A DNA stretch of 64,000 nucleotides, from NCBI RefSeq assembly GCF_016925635.1, contig NZ_CP070490.1:4904001-4968000 (forward strand), written 5' to 3'. This document shows, piece after piece, positions 35,531 to 44,421 of the stretch. Source of the stretch: Lysinibacillus fusiformis (GTDB lineage Bacteria > Bacillota > Bacilli > Bacillales_A > Planococcaceae). The translations under genes were made by a program, and so were the position numbers. Every line of letters begins with the position of its first letter. Positions within the stretch are counted from its first letter, which is position 1. The notes under the pieces are model-generated. The model ran no database searches. It saw nothing but the letters and a program-made list of their open reading frames with translations, and had not been told where the DNA came from.

Positions 35531-35568
35531 CGTTTTGCCTCCCTTGTTTTCTTCATTACAAAATAAAT

Positions 35569-35606
35569 ACACAATATCTTGTGTCGTTAAACACTACATA
35601 TTGTGT
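35569..35606 (-). promoter_or_regulatory. Tandem NrdR boxes upstream of nrdJ
   Basis: Two 16-bp palindromes, ACACAATATCTTGTGT (35569-35584) and ACACTACATATTGTGT (35591-35606), match the NrdR-box pattern ACAcnATATnTnGTGT. Their period of 22 bp is about two helical turns, as needed for cooperative binding of the ATP/dATP-sensing repressor NrdR. They cover the nrdJ leader 40-75 bp before the start codon. Confidence 0.85.
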
Positions 35607-35730
35607 ATATGTCTTTTAAAAAGATACTATATATAGTTTTTTAATTCAACTCTTGCTTTTTTTAATAGATTCCGAACTACTTGTTATGACTAGGGTTGAA
35701 CATTAAAAAATATTTTTTCCATACCATTTT

Positions 35731-36561
35731 TTACTTTTTAAAGTTCCACTCATCAGAAGCATATTTTTTTTCTTCTAAAGCTCGGACATATTCTAATTGC
35801 TCCTCAGAAAGTGTAAATGGTTTTAATTCAATTTGCAACGATTTTGCAAAGCCGTCTCGAAAAGCTGTCACACACTGCTCAACTGTCACAGGCTCTTTTA
35901 CAAGACTATTGATGGCAACAGCCTTTTCTGGTAGCTTTCTGCGCATACGATTCTTCGCTTCTTCACTTGAGAAATTAAATACGGATAATAATTTCTCCTG
36001 ATCCAAATCTAATAAAATGGCGCCATGCTGTAAAATAACACCCTTTTGACGTGTTTGGGCACTTCCCGCTATTTTTTTTCCTTCCACGACAAGTTCATAC
36101 CAACTTGGTGCATCAAAGCAAACAGCACTTTTCGGACTCTTCAAGTCAGCTCTTTTCTCCTCTGTATCAGGTACACTAAAATAGGCATCCATACCTAGGT
36201 TATGGAAACCTTGCAAGATTCCCTCACTTAACACACGATAGGCCTCTGTCACAGATTCTGGCATATCCGGATAGCTTTCCGTCACAATAACGCTATAAGT
36301 TAACTCATGTTCATGCAAGACAGCTCGTCCACCTGTAGGACGTCGTACAAAACCTAAGCCTTGTTCACGTACAGCATCTAAATTAATATCTCTTTTGGCT
36401 TGTTGAAAATAACCAATCGACAATGTTGCAGGTTCCCACTCATAGAAACGAATCACCGGTGGAATTAACCCCTCACTATGCCAATCAAGTAATGCTTCAT
36501 CTAGTGCCATGTTAAAAGAAGGACTACATTTCCCTGAATTTAAAAAATACCAAGTTGTCAT
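35731..36561 (-). CDS. lipM: Octanoyltransferase LipM
   Basis: 276 aa from the ATG at 36561 (AGGAGATGA upstream). It transfers octanoate from acyl carrier protein to GcvH, the first step of lipoate synthesis in Bacillus. It aligns with B. subtilis YqhM along its length: [59 protein letters not shown] (with the acyl-accepting Cys), [15 protein letters not shown]. The product modifies the H protein of the glycine cleavage system encoded at 53-57 kb. Confidence 0.93.
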   Translation of the reverse strand: MTTWYFLNSGKCSPSFNMALDEALLDWHSEGLIPPVIRFYEWEPATLSIGYFQQAKRDINLDAVREQGLGFVRRPTGGRAVLHEHELTYSVIVTESYPDMPESVTEAYRVLSEGILQGFHNLGMDAYFSVPDTEEKRADLKSPKSAVCFDAPSWYELVVEGKKIAGSAQTRQKGVILQHGAILLDLDQEKLLSVFNFSSEEAKNRMRRKLPEKAVAINSLVKEPVTVEQCVTAFRDGFAKSLQIELKPFTLSEEQLEYVRALEEKKYASDEWNFKK

Positions 36562-36773
36562 ATGTTCATCTCCTACAAATATAAAATGATCCATCAGGCC
36601 CCACCTGTGGTTCAACTTTAACGAATAATATTCTACAGTTCAAGTTGCGAACGATTGCTTGTGTAACGAGATAGATGAATTCGCCACAACCTAGTTAATT
36701 TTATCAAACTCATTGGACTATCGCTAGCGCATCTTTTATAATAATAGAGAAGATAGAAAGGGGTAAGAAAATC

Positions 36774-37160
36774 TTGGACATACTTATCACAATCGGTGTC
36801 GTTTTAGTAGTCACAATTGCATATATCGGTATTAATGCACTACGACTCAAAAAAGCCGTAACCAACCTAACGCAAGAGCAATTCATAGAAGGCTATCGTA
36901 AAGCCCAGCTGATCGATGTTCGTGAGCAAAAAGAATTTGATGCTGGTCACATTCTTGGTGCACGAAATGTTCCTTCGACAACACTACGTCAACGTTATAA
37001 AGAAATCCGCCCAGATTTACCAGTATATCTATACTGTCAAAATACAGGCCGTAGCTCACGTGCTGCATTATTTCTTAAAAAACGTGGGTACAACCAAATT
37101 TACCAACTTCAAGGTGGTTTCAAAACTTGGACAGGTAAAATAAAAGCAAAAAAATATTAA
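36774..37160 (+). CDS. yqhL: Membrane-anchored rhodanese-like protein YqhL
   Basis: 128 aa from a TTG preceded by AAAGGGGT. An N-terminal membrane helix (LITIGVVLVVTIAYIGIN) anchors a single rhodanese domain with QLIDVREQKEFDAGHILGAR and the active-site loop YCQNTGRSSRAA, whose Cys would carry persulfide sulfur. It is divergent from lipM, as in the B. subtilis yqhL-yqhM region. Physiological acceptor unknown. Confidence 0.9.
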   Translation: MDILITIGVVLVVTIAYIGINALRLKKAVTNLTQEQFIEGYRKAQLIDVREQKEFDAGHILGARNVPSTTLRQRYKEIRPDLPVYLYCQNTGRSSRAALFLKKRGYNQIYQLQGGFKTWTGKIKAKKY

Positions 37161-37169
37161 TGCTCTCAT

Positions 37170-37212
37170 GTAAAGAAGTCGTCTCAAAGAACTATGAGAC
37201 GGCTTCTTTTTT
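37170..37212 (+). terminator. Terminator after yqhL
   Basis: The arms AAGAAGTCGTCTCA / TGAGACGGCTTCTT end in a T6 run just past the yqhL stop. Confidence 0.9.
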
Positions 37213-37433
37213 AAAAAATTCAGAGTTTCTACTATATTATATCTATTGCAAATGATGATGTGCCAGCTTCGTGTATACTAAGTCCCTAATCATACATTGG
37301 ACAGAAAAAGATAAAGCAACGAGACGCAATATAATCCACTTTTTGATACCAAGTCGTTGAGCAGGTTTTCACATAAGCATGAGTGCTTTGACTTTCTTTT
37401 GGGAGTGGTCTCCATATAATTGACACCTACTTT

Positions 37434-38485
37434 GAGCGGTCTTCATATTAGAATGAGCACTTTTTCACACTTTGTGAGCGGCTTTTACATAAGTTTGAGC
37501 GCCTTGGCACCTTTTTTGAGCGGGGTCCTTATAAGTATGAGCACTTTGATACTCTTTTGGAGCGGCTTCCTCATAAGGATGAGCGCTTTGATACTCTTTT
37601 GGAGCGGCTTCCTCATAAGTTTGAGCACTTTCACACCTTTTTGGAGCGGCTTTCTCATATGTTTGAGCGCTTTGACTCTCTTTTGGAGCGGCTTCCTCAT
37701 AAGTTTGAGTGCTTTGACTCTCTTTTGGAGCGGGTTTCTTATAGGGATGAGCACTTTGATACTCTTTTGGAGCGCTGTTTCCTCATAAGTTTGAGCACTT
37801 TCACACCTTTTTGGAGCAGCTTTCTCATATGTATGAGCGCTTTGACACCTTTTTGGAGCGAGTTTCTTATATGTATGAGCGCTTTGAGACTCTTTTGGAG
37901 CGGCTTCCTCATATGTTTGAGCGCTTCTACACACTTTTGGAGCGGCTTCCTCTTAAGTTTGAGCGCTTTGACTCTCTTTTGGAGCGGCTTCCTCTTAAGT
38001 TTGAGCGCTTCTACGCCCTTTTGGAGCGGCTTCCTCTTAAGTTTGAGCACTTTCATACCTTTTTGGAGCGGCTTTCTCATAAGGATGAGCGCTTCTACGC
38101 CCTTTTGGAGCGGCTTCCTCTTAAGTTTGAGCGCTTTGATACTCTTTGAGAGCGGCTTCCTCATAAGGAGGAGCGCTTCGACACACTTTTGGAGCGGCTT
38201 TCTCATATGTTTGAGCGCTTTCACACCTTTTTGGAGTAGCTTTCTCATATGTTTGAGCACTTTGATACTCTTTTGGAGCGGCTTTCTCATATGTTTGAGC
38301 GCTTCTACACACTTTTGGAGCGGCTTTCTCATAAGGATGAGCGCTTCGACACACTTTTGGAGCGGCTTCCTCTTAAGTTTGAGCACTTTCACACCTTTTC
38401 GGAGCAGCTTTCTCATAAGGATGAGCGCTTCGACACTTACTATGAGCGATCTTCCAATAAGTTTGAGCACTTCGCTTCTCTCAAG
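37434..38485. repeat. Tandem array: 50 half-units of 21 bp (25 units of 42 bp)
   Basis: GAG-starting anchors (mostly GAGCG or GAGCA) recur at 37434, 37455, 37476 and so on to 38465. I checked every position: the step is exactly 21 bp throughout, except one 23-bp step (37770 to 37793). Two half-units alternate. A is GAGCGGCTTyCTCATAwGnn and B is GAGCGCTTynAnnCnCTTTTG; A is well conserved, B varies in the middle. Where A meets B an inverted repeat CTCA-N6-TGAG forms. Because 42 is divisible by 3, several frames on both strands stay open, but the 2-bp slip breaks them and no ribosome-binding site fits. A degenerate lead-in begins near 37381. Function unknown. Confidence 0.95.
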
Positions 38486-38804
38486 AGTATACCTAATAAA
38501 ATTCATCACTGCCTACTCCACTTAAAGTAATCCCCTCAGAATATTGCTCATTATCACTATATTAGCTTCCATAGAATCAGCCACTACACCTCACATTTTA
38601 AACACCCCTTCATCAAACACTTTGTATGACCAAAAATCCTATTTTTCGTTAGAGATATACCAGTTACGAACCCTATTCTTCTATTTTTCAGAAAATAGTC
38701 AAAATTTATTGTTGAATAATTTTGGAAGCACTGATAGGATGTATAGTATCTTACAATAATATTTGATTATGAAATTAATAAGCTATGAATGCTATGGATC
38801 AAAC
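38486..38804. other. Gene-free stretch between array and riboswitch
   Basis: About 320 bp of AT-rich DNA with no supported gene. It must contain the promoter of the cycA leader; I could not choose one -10/-35 pair with confidence. Confidence 0.4.
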
Positions 38805-39014
38805 TATAGCAGGAGCAGTTCTGGAGAGAGCGCACATTGCGTCGCCGAAGGGTTCACTATCTCAGGCAAAAGGACAGAGGAGTAATAGCAGCTTTTATAA
38901 GCGATGCTACATGTAATATTCAACCTATTTCATGTAGACATCTGCGAGTAAATGGTATTTGTTATTCTGACGTTTTTCCGAGACTAGTGTCACAACTAGT
39001 CTCTTTTTATTTTT
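38805..39014 (+). promoter_or_regulatory. Single-aptamer glycine riboswitch with terminator, upstream of cycA
   Basis: The aptamer spans about 38805-38892 and shows the conserved pieces CTGGAGAG, CGCCGAAGGG and CTCAGGCAAAAGGACAGAG. A stem CTACATG/CATGTAG follows (38907-38938). An intrinsic terminator, GAGACTAGT/ACTAGTCTC plus T5, occupies 38980-39014, just before the cycA ribosome-binding site. Only one aptamer is recognisable, unlike the tandem gcvT riboswitch in this window. Controlling an importer, it would logically switch the gene off when glycine is high, but the direction is inference. Confidence 0.85.
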
Positions 39015-39052
39015 CCAGTCATAGTTTTTTATGCATCTTGAGGGGGATTAAC

Positions 39053-40390
39053 GTGGAACAGCAACAATTAAAACGTGATTTAAAAAATCGCCATGTGCAG
39101 CTTATTGCCATTGGTGGAACAATTGGGACTGGTTTATTTTTAGGTTCTGGGAAAGCCATTGCCTTAGCAGGACCTTCGATCATTCTAGCTTACTTAATTG
39201 TAGGTACTGCGCTATTTTTTGTGATGCGTGCCTTAGGTGAATTGTTACTATCCAATGCAGGCTATTCATCATTTACGGATTTTGCATCCGAATACATAGG
39301 GCCTTGGGCGGGTTATGTGACAGGCTGGACATATTGGTTCTGTTGGATAATGACGGCGATGGCAGACATTATTGCAGTGGGGGTTTATACACAATATTGG
39401 TTTGATATCCCACAATGGGTGCCCGCTATTGGTTGTCTCGTATTGTTGTTACTACTCAATCTATTAACGGTTAAGCTTTTTGGTGAGTTAGAGTTTTGGT
39501 TCGCTATTATTAAAGTTATTACGATTGTGGCACTTATCATCATTGGTCTCATTATGTTAGTGACAGGCTTTCAAACTAGCTCGGGAACAGTATCAGTTGA
39601 AAATCTGTGGGCACATGGGGGTATGTTCCCAAATGGTATATATGGCTTTTTAATGGCCTTCCAAATGGTTGTCTTTGCATTTGTTGGTGTGGAATTAGTG
39701 GGAGTTTCAGCAGCTGAGACAGCAGATCCTCAAAAAAATATTCCATCCGCCATTAATAAAATTCCATTTCGTATTTTGCTCTTTTATGTAGGAGCATTAT
39801 TTGTCATTCTATGTATTAACCCATGGTATGAAATGTCTGCCTCAAGCAGTCCATTTGTCCAAGTATTTACATTAGCTGGTATTCCAATTGCGGCTGGTAT
39901 TATAAACTTTGTTGTCCTTACTTCAGCCGCTTCAGCAGGTAACAGTGGTTTATTTTCCACAAGTCGGATGCTCTATACTCTTGGCAACAACAAACAGGCA
40001 TCTCCAGCATTTGCAAAGCTCAACAGAAATAGTGTGCCAAGTAATGCACTCGTTATATCTGCTATTGTTGTATCAGTTGGCGCTCTATTAAGTAAGTTGA
40101 TGCCAGAGAATGCCTTTAGTATTGTGACGACGATTAGTGCAATTTGTTTTATATGGGTGTGGAGCATTATCATCATATCGCACATCATCTACAAACGAAA
40201 AAAACGTGCCTTACATGAAGCTTCAACCTTCAAAGCACCGCTGACACCTTTTATCAACTATGTCGTGCTTGCGTTCTTTGCCTTTCTATTAATTGTGATG
40301 TTTATTTCTGAGGCTACGCGTACAGCACTGCTGTTAACACCGATTTGGTTTATCGCTTTATTTATTATTTACAAAATGAAAAAAAGATGA
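39053..40390 (+). CDS. cycA: CycA-like D-serine/D-alanine/glycine permease
   Basis: 445 aa from the GTG at 39053, which has a GAGGGGG ribosome-binding site; the open frame upstream runs through the riboswitch and is not coding. It has 12 membrane helices of the amino acid-polyamine-organocation superfamily. It aligns closely with E. coli CycA: LKNRHVQLIAIGGTIGTGLF, GPWAGYVTGWTYWFCWIMTA, FVGVELVGVSAAETADPQ, VVLTSAASAGNSGLFSTSRM. Proton-coupled uptake of glycine and small neutral D-amino acids is expected, and the glycine riboswitch upstream supports this. Confidence 0.92.
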   Translation: MEQQQLKRDLKNRHVQLIAIGGTIGTGLFLGSGKAIALAGPSIILAYLIVGTALFFVMRALGELLLSNAGYSSFTDFASEYIGPWAGYVTGWTYWFCWIMTAMADIIAVGVYTQYWFDIPQWVPAIGCLVLLLLLNLLTVKLFGELEFWFAIIKVITIVALIIIGLIMLVTGFQTSSGTVSVENLWAHGGMFPNGIYGFLMAFQMVVFAFVGVELVGVSAAETADPQKNIPSAINKIPFRILLFYVGALFVILCINPWYEMSASSSPFVQVFTLAGIPIAAGIINFVVLTSAASAGNSGLFSTSRMLYTLGNNKQASPAFAKLNRNSVPSNALVISAIVVSVGALLSKLMPENAFSIVTTISAICFIWVWSIIIISHIIYKRKKRALHEASTFKAPLTPFINYVVLAFFAFLLIVMFISEATRTALLLTPIWFIALFIIYKMKKR

Positions 40391-40418
40391 CTTCAGACAA
40401 AGCGCTGAAATCATTTTC
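40386..40418. terminator. Terminator between cycA and glsA
   Basis: A hairpin GATGACTTCAG / CTGAAATC lies between convergent genes 34 bp apart, with a T-rich tail on the plus strand. Confidence 0.6.
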
Positions 40419-40423
40419 ACTTA

Positions 40424-41389
40424 TTAAAATATTGTCATATCCCATTCTGTTGCTAGATGTTTCAGCAACTGTACACCTGCCACACTGTTTCCTATTGGAT
40501 CAATCGCTGGTCCGTAAATTCCGATACCACAGCCGGTAGGAAACGGGGAGTTCAGGCTTGCATGTCCTGGAACAGCGGCAAGAATCGCACCTGATACACC
40601 ACTTTTTGCGGGGAGGCCAATAAATGCTGCAAACTTCCCTGAGGCATTGTACATACCACATGTCACCATCAAAGCCTTCGCTAATTTCGCCACTTGTTTA
40701 GGGAATAGCTGTTTCTTTAACAGTGGGTGATAGCCATCATTGGCAATAACTAAGCCAATCATAGCTAAATCTGATACATTGACTTCAATTGCACATTGCT
40801 TCAAATAAACCTCAAGGGCCGCATCTACTGAACAATCTAGAAAGCCAGAATCCATTAAGTAGTAGGCCAATGCTCGATTACGATTAGCCGTTTGCCACTC
40901 TGACTCGAACACTTCTTCATTGATACTTAATTGCTTGCCGATGATTTGCTCTAAAAATTGTAGAATCTTTGTGACCTTCTCTTGTGGAGAATGACCAGCC
41001 AACATGGAGGACACCGTAATAGCCCCAGCATTAATCATCGGGTTAAAGGGTTTACCTGGCTGATGGCTTTCTAAGCGAATAATTGAGTTAAAGGTATCTC
41101 CTGTTGGTTCAACATCTACTCTTTCTAAAACATATGGCAGGCCTCGATCCATACAGGCTAATATAAATGTGATGACCTTGGAAACGCTTTGAAGGGTAAA
41201 TAGTTCTTCGGTATTTCCTGCTTTGATTTCATGGCCATCTGTCCCAATAATTGCCACAGCTAATTGGTTGGGATCTTTTTGGGCTAAGGCAGGGATATAA
41301 CTAGCACATTGCCCTTCGTTGGCAGCTGCACGATACTGTGATACCCATTGTGCTACAAGATGATGCTGATGATTGGGTTGTGTTGACAT
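40424..41389 (-). CDS. glsA: Glutaminase A
   Basis: 321 aa from the ATG at 41389 (AAAGGAG upstream). It hydrolyses glutamine to glutamate and ammonia. The serine-dependent beta-lactamase-like fold is seen: LQSVSKVITFILACM (catalytic Ser-x-x-Lys), FNPMINAGAITVSSML, Tyr in LAYYLMDSGF, and GLPAKSGVSGAILAAVPG. The neighbours upstream on the same strand are an AbgB amidohydrolase (29-70 bp away) and an MFS carrier, so the three may form a unit for salvaging glutamyl/aminoacyl amides. Confidence 0.94.
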   Translation of the reverse strand: MSTQPNHQHHLVAQWVSQYRAAANEGQCASYIPALAQKDPNQLAVAIIGTDGHEIKAGNTEELFTLQSVSKVITFILACMDRGLPYVLERVDVEPTGDTFNSIIRLESHQPGKPFNPMINAGAITVSSMLAGHSPQEKVTKILQFLEQIIGKQLSINEEVFESEWQTANRNRALAYYLMDSGFLDCSVDAALEVYLKQCAIEVNVSDLAMIGLVIANDGYHPLLKKQLFPKQVAKLAKALMVTCGMYNASGKFAAFIGLPAKSGVSGAILAAVPGHASLNSPFPTGCGIGIYGPAIDPIGNSVAGVQLLKHLATEWDMTIF

Positions 41390-41457
41390 GTCACGTTCTC
41401 CTTTCAAATGAGGCAAAAACAGAGCCTTCATAGTTCTCCTATGAAGACTCTATCCTG

Positions 41458-42873
41458 TTAGCGCTTAGGTGGCTGTGTGCCCTCTGGAATTAATGATTGA
41501 TATATTTCTCCATCAAGACGTTCTTGCCATTCCTTTTTCGCTTCTTCAATGTATGTAGGATTATCCAGCAACGCTAAAGCTGTACAAGCCATAATTTTAG
41601 CAGCCTGTAGCATACCTTTATGCGCAATTGGCATAACTCCCTGAGACACCACCTGCCATGTGTGCAACGGTGTCCCTAATGCCATACATACCGTTGTACA
41701 CTGCACGGTTGGTACGTTCCAGCTGACATCTCCAACATCGGTAGAGCCACCCATAATAAATTCAGGTAGCATGCCTGGAACATGATCAGCAATCACTTTT
41801 CCTTGTAATTGCTTGGCATCTTCTTTACGCAAGCCCACTAATGAAGCGGCTTGTACTTCTGGCGTAAACGTATTGAAAATAGCCTTTGCGTACTGTTCAT
41901 CCTCTATTGTATAGTCTGGCATGCCAATTTCAAGTATTTGTTGATACATTACATCATAAAGCGTTTTATTTGTAATCAAATCCGAAGCAGCGCCTTCAAA
42001 CTCAATGTCCACTGACGTCCCTGTCATCATTGTGGCACCCTTTGCAATCTGTTCTACGCGCTGATAAATTTCCTGCACTTGCTGCTTTTTAGGTGCTCTA
42101 ACAAGATACGTTACCTCTGCATATGGTTGAACTACATTTGGCGAAGTTCCACCTGAATTCGTAATGGCATAATGCACACGCGCTTCTGGAATGATGTGTT
42201 CTCGTAAGTAGTTTACCCCAACATTCATAAGCTCAACAGCATCTAAAGCACTTCGCCCAAGATGTGGTGCAGCCGCCGCATGCGCACTTTTGCCCGTAAA
42301 CTTAAAGGTTGCGGCATAGTTTGCTAGAGAACTACACGTCATCACGGTCGAAAAAGTACCTGGATGCCAAGAGATCGCGATGTCAACATCATCGAAAAGA
42401 CCAGCTTTTGCCATATAAGCTTTACCAGATCCATTCTCCTCTGCAGGGCAACCGTAAAAACGGATTGTTGCTGATTGATGATTTTGCGCTAAATAATCCT
42501 TCACAGCTACAGCAGCTGCGAATGCGCCTGTACCTAATAAGTTATGACCACAACCATGTCCGCTTCCACCATCCACAAGAGGTTCATGTTGTGTTGCCCC
42601 ACCTTTTTGACTCAAGCCCGGAAGCGCATCATATTCACCTAGAAAGGCAATGACAGGCTTTCCAGAACCATACGTTCCAACAAGCGCTGTTTCAAGACCA
42701 GCAACACCAACGTCTGTTTGAAAGCCCTCTTTTTCTAGTGCCTCTTTCATATATTGCACCGATTTTTTTTCTTGAAAATGAAGCTCAGGCACAGCCCAAA
42801 TCGCATCGCTTAATGCTACCGTAGCTTGCTGTTTTGCTTCAATTAACGTCGAAATTTTTTCATGATAACTCAT
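41458..42873 (-). CDS. M20 family amidohydrolase, AbgB-like
   Basis: 471 aa from the ATG at 42873, which has GGAGGA 6 bp upstream. Metal-binding signatures are FLGEYDALPGLS, GSGHGCGHNLLGTG, GCPAEENGSGKAYM and AISWHPG; the dimerisation domain includes FKFTGKSAHAAAAPHLGRSA. It resembles AbgB, a subunit of p-aminobenzoyl-glutamate hydrolase, but related enzymes cleave other N-acyl amino acids. It sits between an MFS carrier and glutaminase. Exact substrate uncertain. Confidence 0.88.
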   Translation of the reverse strand: MSYHEKISTLIEAKQQATVALSDAIWAVPELHFQEKKSVQYMKEALEKEGFQTDVGVAGLETALVGTYGSGKPVIAFLGEYDALPGLSQKGGATQHEPLVDGGSGHGCGHNLLGTGAFAAAVAVKDYLAQNHQSATIRFYGCPAEENGSGKAYMAKAGLFDDVDIAISWHPGTFSTVMTCSSLANYAATFKFTGKSAHAAAAPHLGRSALDAVELMNVGVNYLREHIIPEARVHYAITNSGGTSPNVVQPYAEVTYLVRAPKKQQVQEIYQRVEQIAKGATMMTGTSVDIEFEGAASDLITNKTLYDVMYQQILEIGMPDYTIEDEQYAKAIFNTFTPEVQAASLVGLRKEDAKQLQGKVIADHVPGMLPEFIMGGSTDVGDVSWNVPTVQCTTVCMALGTPLHTWQVVSQGVMPIAHKGMLQAAKIMACTALALLDNPTYIEEAKKEWQERLDGEIYQSLIPEGTQPPKR

Positions 42874-42892
42874 TTTCATTCCTCCACTTTCA

Positions 42893-44113
42893 TTATGCTT
42901 TTAACAGTGTTCCTTTTTGGTCGTTTAGCGTGACAAGCGACACAATACAGATAAGCGCAAAGCCAATTAACATCCAAAAGGCTGCATCAAAGGAGCCATT
43001 AAAGGCATCAACCATAAAGCCAATCGCCATTGGTGTGACAAACCCGGCTAATTGCCCCCCTGTATTGGCAATCCCCATCGCAGAACCTGTGATAGAAGAA
43101 GGTAATTTCTTCAGTACAATAACAGGTAGTAATGTAATGACAAATGCAATAAAGATTGACACGACCGTTTGGTAGCCAATAAATAACGTTACTGTTTCGG
43201 CAGTAAACATTAAATACAATAAAAGACCAATAACTGCGCAGGAGATAGAGCCTAACACTTTATCCATCCCTTTTGGTAGCTTATCAATGATATATCCGCT
43301 ACCATATACACCTATAATCGTTGTAATGGCAGGTATTGTTTGTGCCCAACCAATGGACATTAAATCCAAGCCTCGATTTTTTTGAAGATATGTTGGAATC
43401 CAAGAAACTAATCCCCAGTTCACTGCATAAATACAAAAATAAGCAATAATTAAATTCCACATTAGTGGTGTTTTCAATAACTCTTTAAAATTCACTTTAT
43501 TCGCAGGATTTTCTGTTTCAGCTGTAGCTGTTTCGTCTTGCGGAAGTTTAATATATTTCCAATATAAAAAGGCAACTATTGCGCCAATGGCCCCAATGAT
43601 AATAAACATCATGCGCCAGCCAATCGTTCCTAATAAATAGGCAGCTAGCAGCGGCACGATGAGTGAGACAATCCCACCAGAAGTAAGCATGATGGACATT
43701 GCTCTTCCTCTTTCTTCTTTCGGGAAGATCGTAGCTATAATCTTAGAGCTTGATGGCTGAAATCCACCCTCGCCAATGCCAAATAAAAAGCGAATCACAA
43801 TCATCGCTGTTAAAGACCAAGCAATCGCCGTTAGGCCCGTGAAAATAGACCACATGATAACCGCCATCAATAAAACTCGTTTTGCGCCAAATTTATCCGC
43901 AAGCCAGCCACCCGGTATTTGCATAATGGCATAACCTAAAAAGAAAGCGCTTAAAATAATACCCGTAGAAGATGCATCCAATTGCAAATCCCCTGTAATC
44001 GAAACGACTGCATAGTTCATAATGTAGCGATCCAAATTCCCTAAGGACCAGCCTAAAAATAATAGTGCAAGGATGACATTTCTAGATTTTTTCGTTACTT
44101 CATTTGTTGTCAT
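42893..44113 (-). CDS. MFS transporter, anion:cation symporter type
   Basis: 406 aa with 12 helices. FLGWSLGNLDRYIMNYAV, IPGGWLADKFGAKRVLL and RFLFGIGEGGFQPSSSKII are typical of the ACS family, which takes up organic anions such as glucarate, phthalate or pantothenate-like acids. It starts after GGGAGGG and lies 20 bp upstream of the amidohydrolase, so it probably imports that enzyme's substrate. Confidence 0.87.
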   Translation of the reverse strand: MTTNEVTKKSRNVILALLFLGWSLGNLDRYIMNYAVVSITGDLQLDASSTGIILSAFFLGYAIMQIPGGWLADKFGAKRVLLMAVIMWSIFTGLTAIAWSLTAMIVIRFLFGIGEGGFQPSSSKIIATIFPKEERGRAMSIMLTSGGIVSLIVPLLAAYLLGTIGWRMMFIIIGAIGAIVAFLYWKYIKLPQDETATAETENPANKVNFKELLKTPLMWNLIIAYFCIYAVNWGLVSWIPTYLQKNRGLDLMSIGWAQTIPAITTIIGVYGSGYIIDKLPKGMDKVLGSISCAVIGLLLYLMFTAETVTLFIGYQTVVSIFIAFVITLLPVIVLKKLPSSITGSAMGIANTGGQLAGFVTPMAIGFMVDAFNGSFDAAFWMLIGFALICIVSLVTLNDQKGTLLKA

Positions 44114-44375
44114 TCATATCCCTCCCATATATAGACATCTTCTCTTTATTGCCATGACCGTTCTTGATTATCATTGCCCCCTGTCAATAAATCCCCTCTT
44201 ATATACCGACAATTTCGTTATATATTCGTATAATAATCAAAGTTCAATGAAAAAACAATATTTTTTTGAAAATTTCTAATAGATAATCGTCTTCGCATCC
44301 CCTTATTATTTACCTAAAAAGTCGCTGAATTCGTTGATTTATCTGTATTAAGAGCTTCTTCTAAAAAAAGCACAA

Positions 44376-44412
44376 AAAATGTCCCACACCACTTATTGGC
44401 ATGGGACATTAT
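44376..44412 (-). terminator. Terminator after the 433-aa regulator gene
   Basis: The arms AATGTCCCA / TGGGACATT form a clear hairpin 10 bp past the stop at 44422, with A/T runs. Confidence 0.85.
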
Positions 44413-44421
44413 TATAAATTT

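Noticed and set aside
37434..38485. CRISPR array
   Set aside because: There is no separation into identical repeats and unique spacers; both half-units are related to each other throughout, and no cas genes are present.
37420..38530. Several long ORFs on both strands encoding 14-residue repeat peptides
   Set aside because: They follow from a 42-bp period, shift frame at the 23-bp step, lack ribosome-binding sites and overlap each other on both strands.
38837..39052. N-terminal extension of CycA in the open frame upstream of 39053
   Set aside because: That stretch is the glycine aptamer and terminator; the GTG at 39053 has the ribosome-binding site and aligns with the family start.
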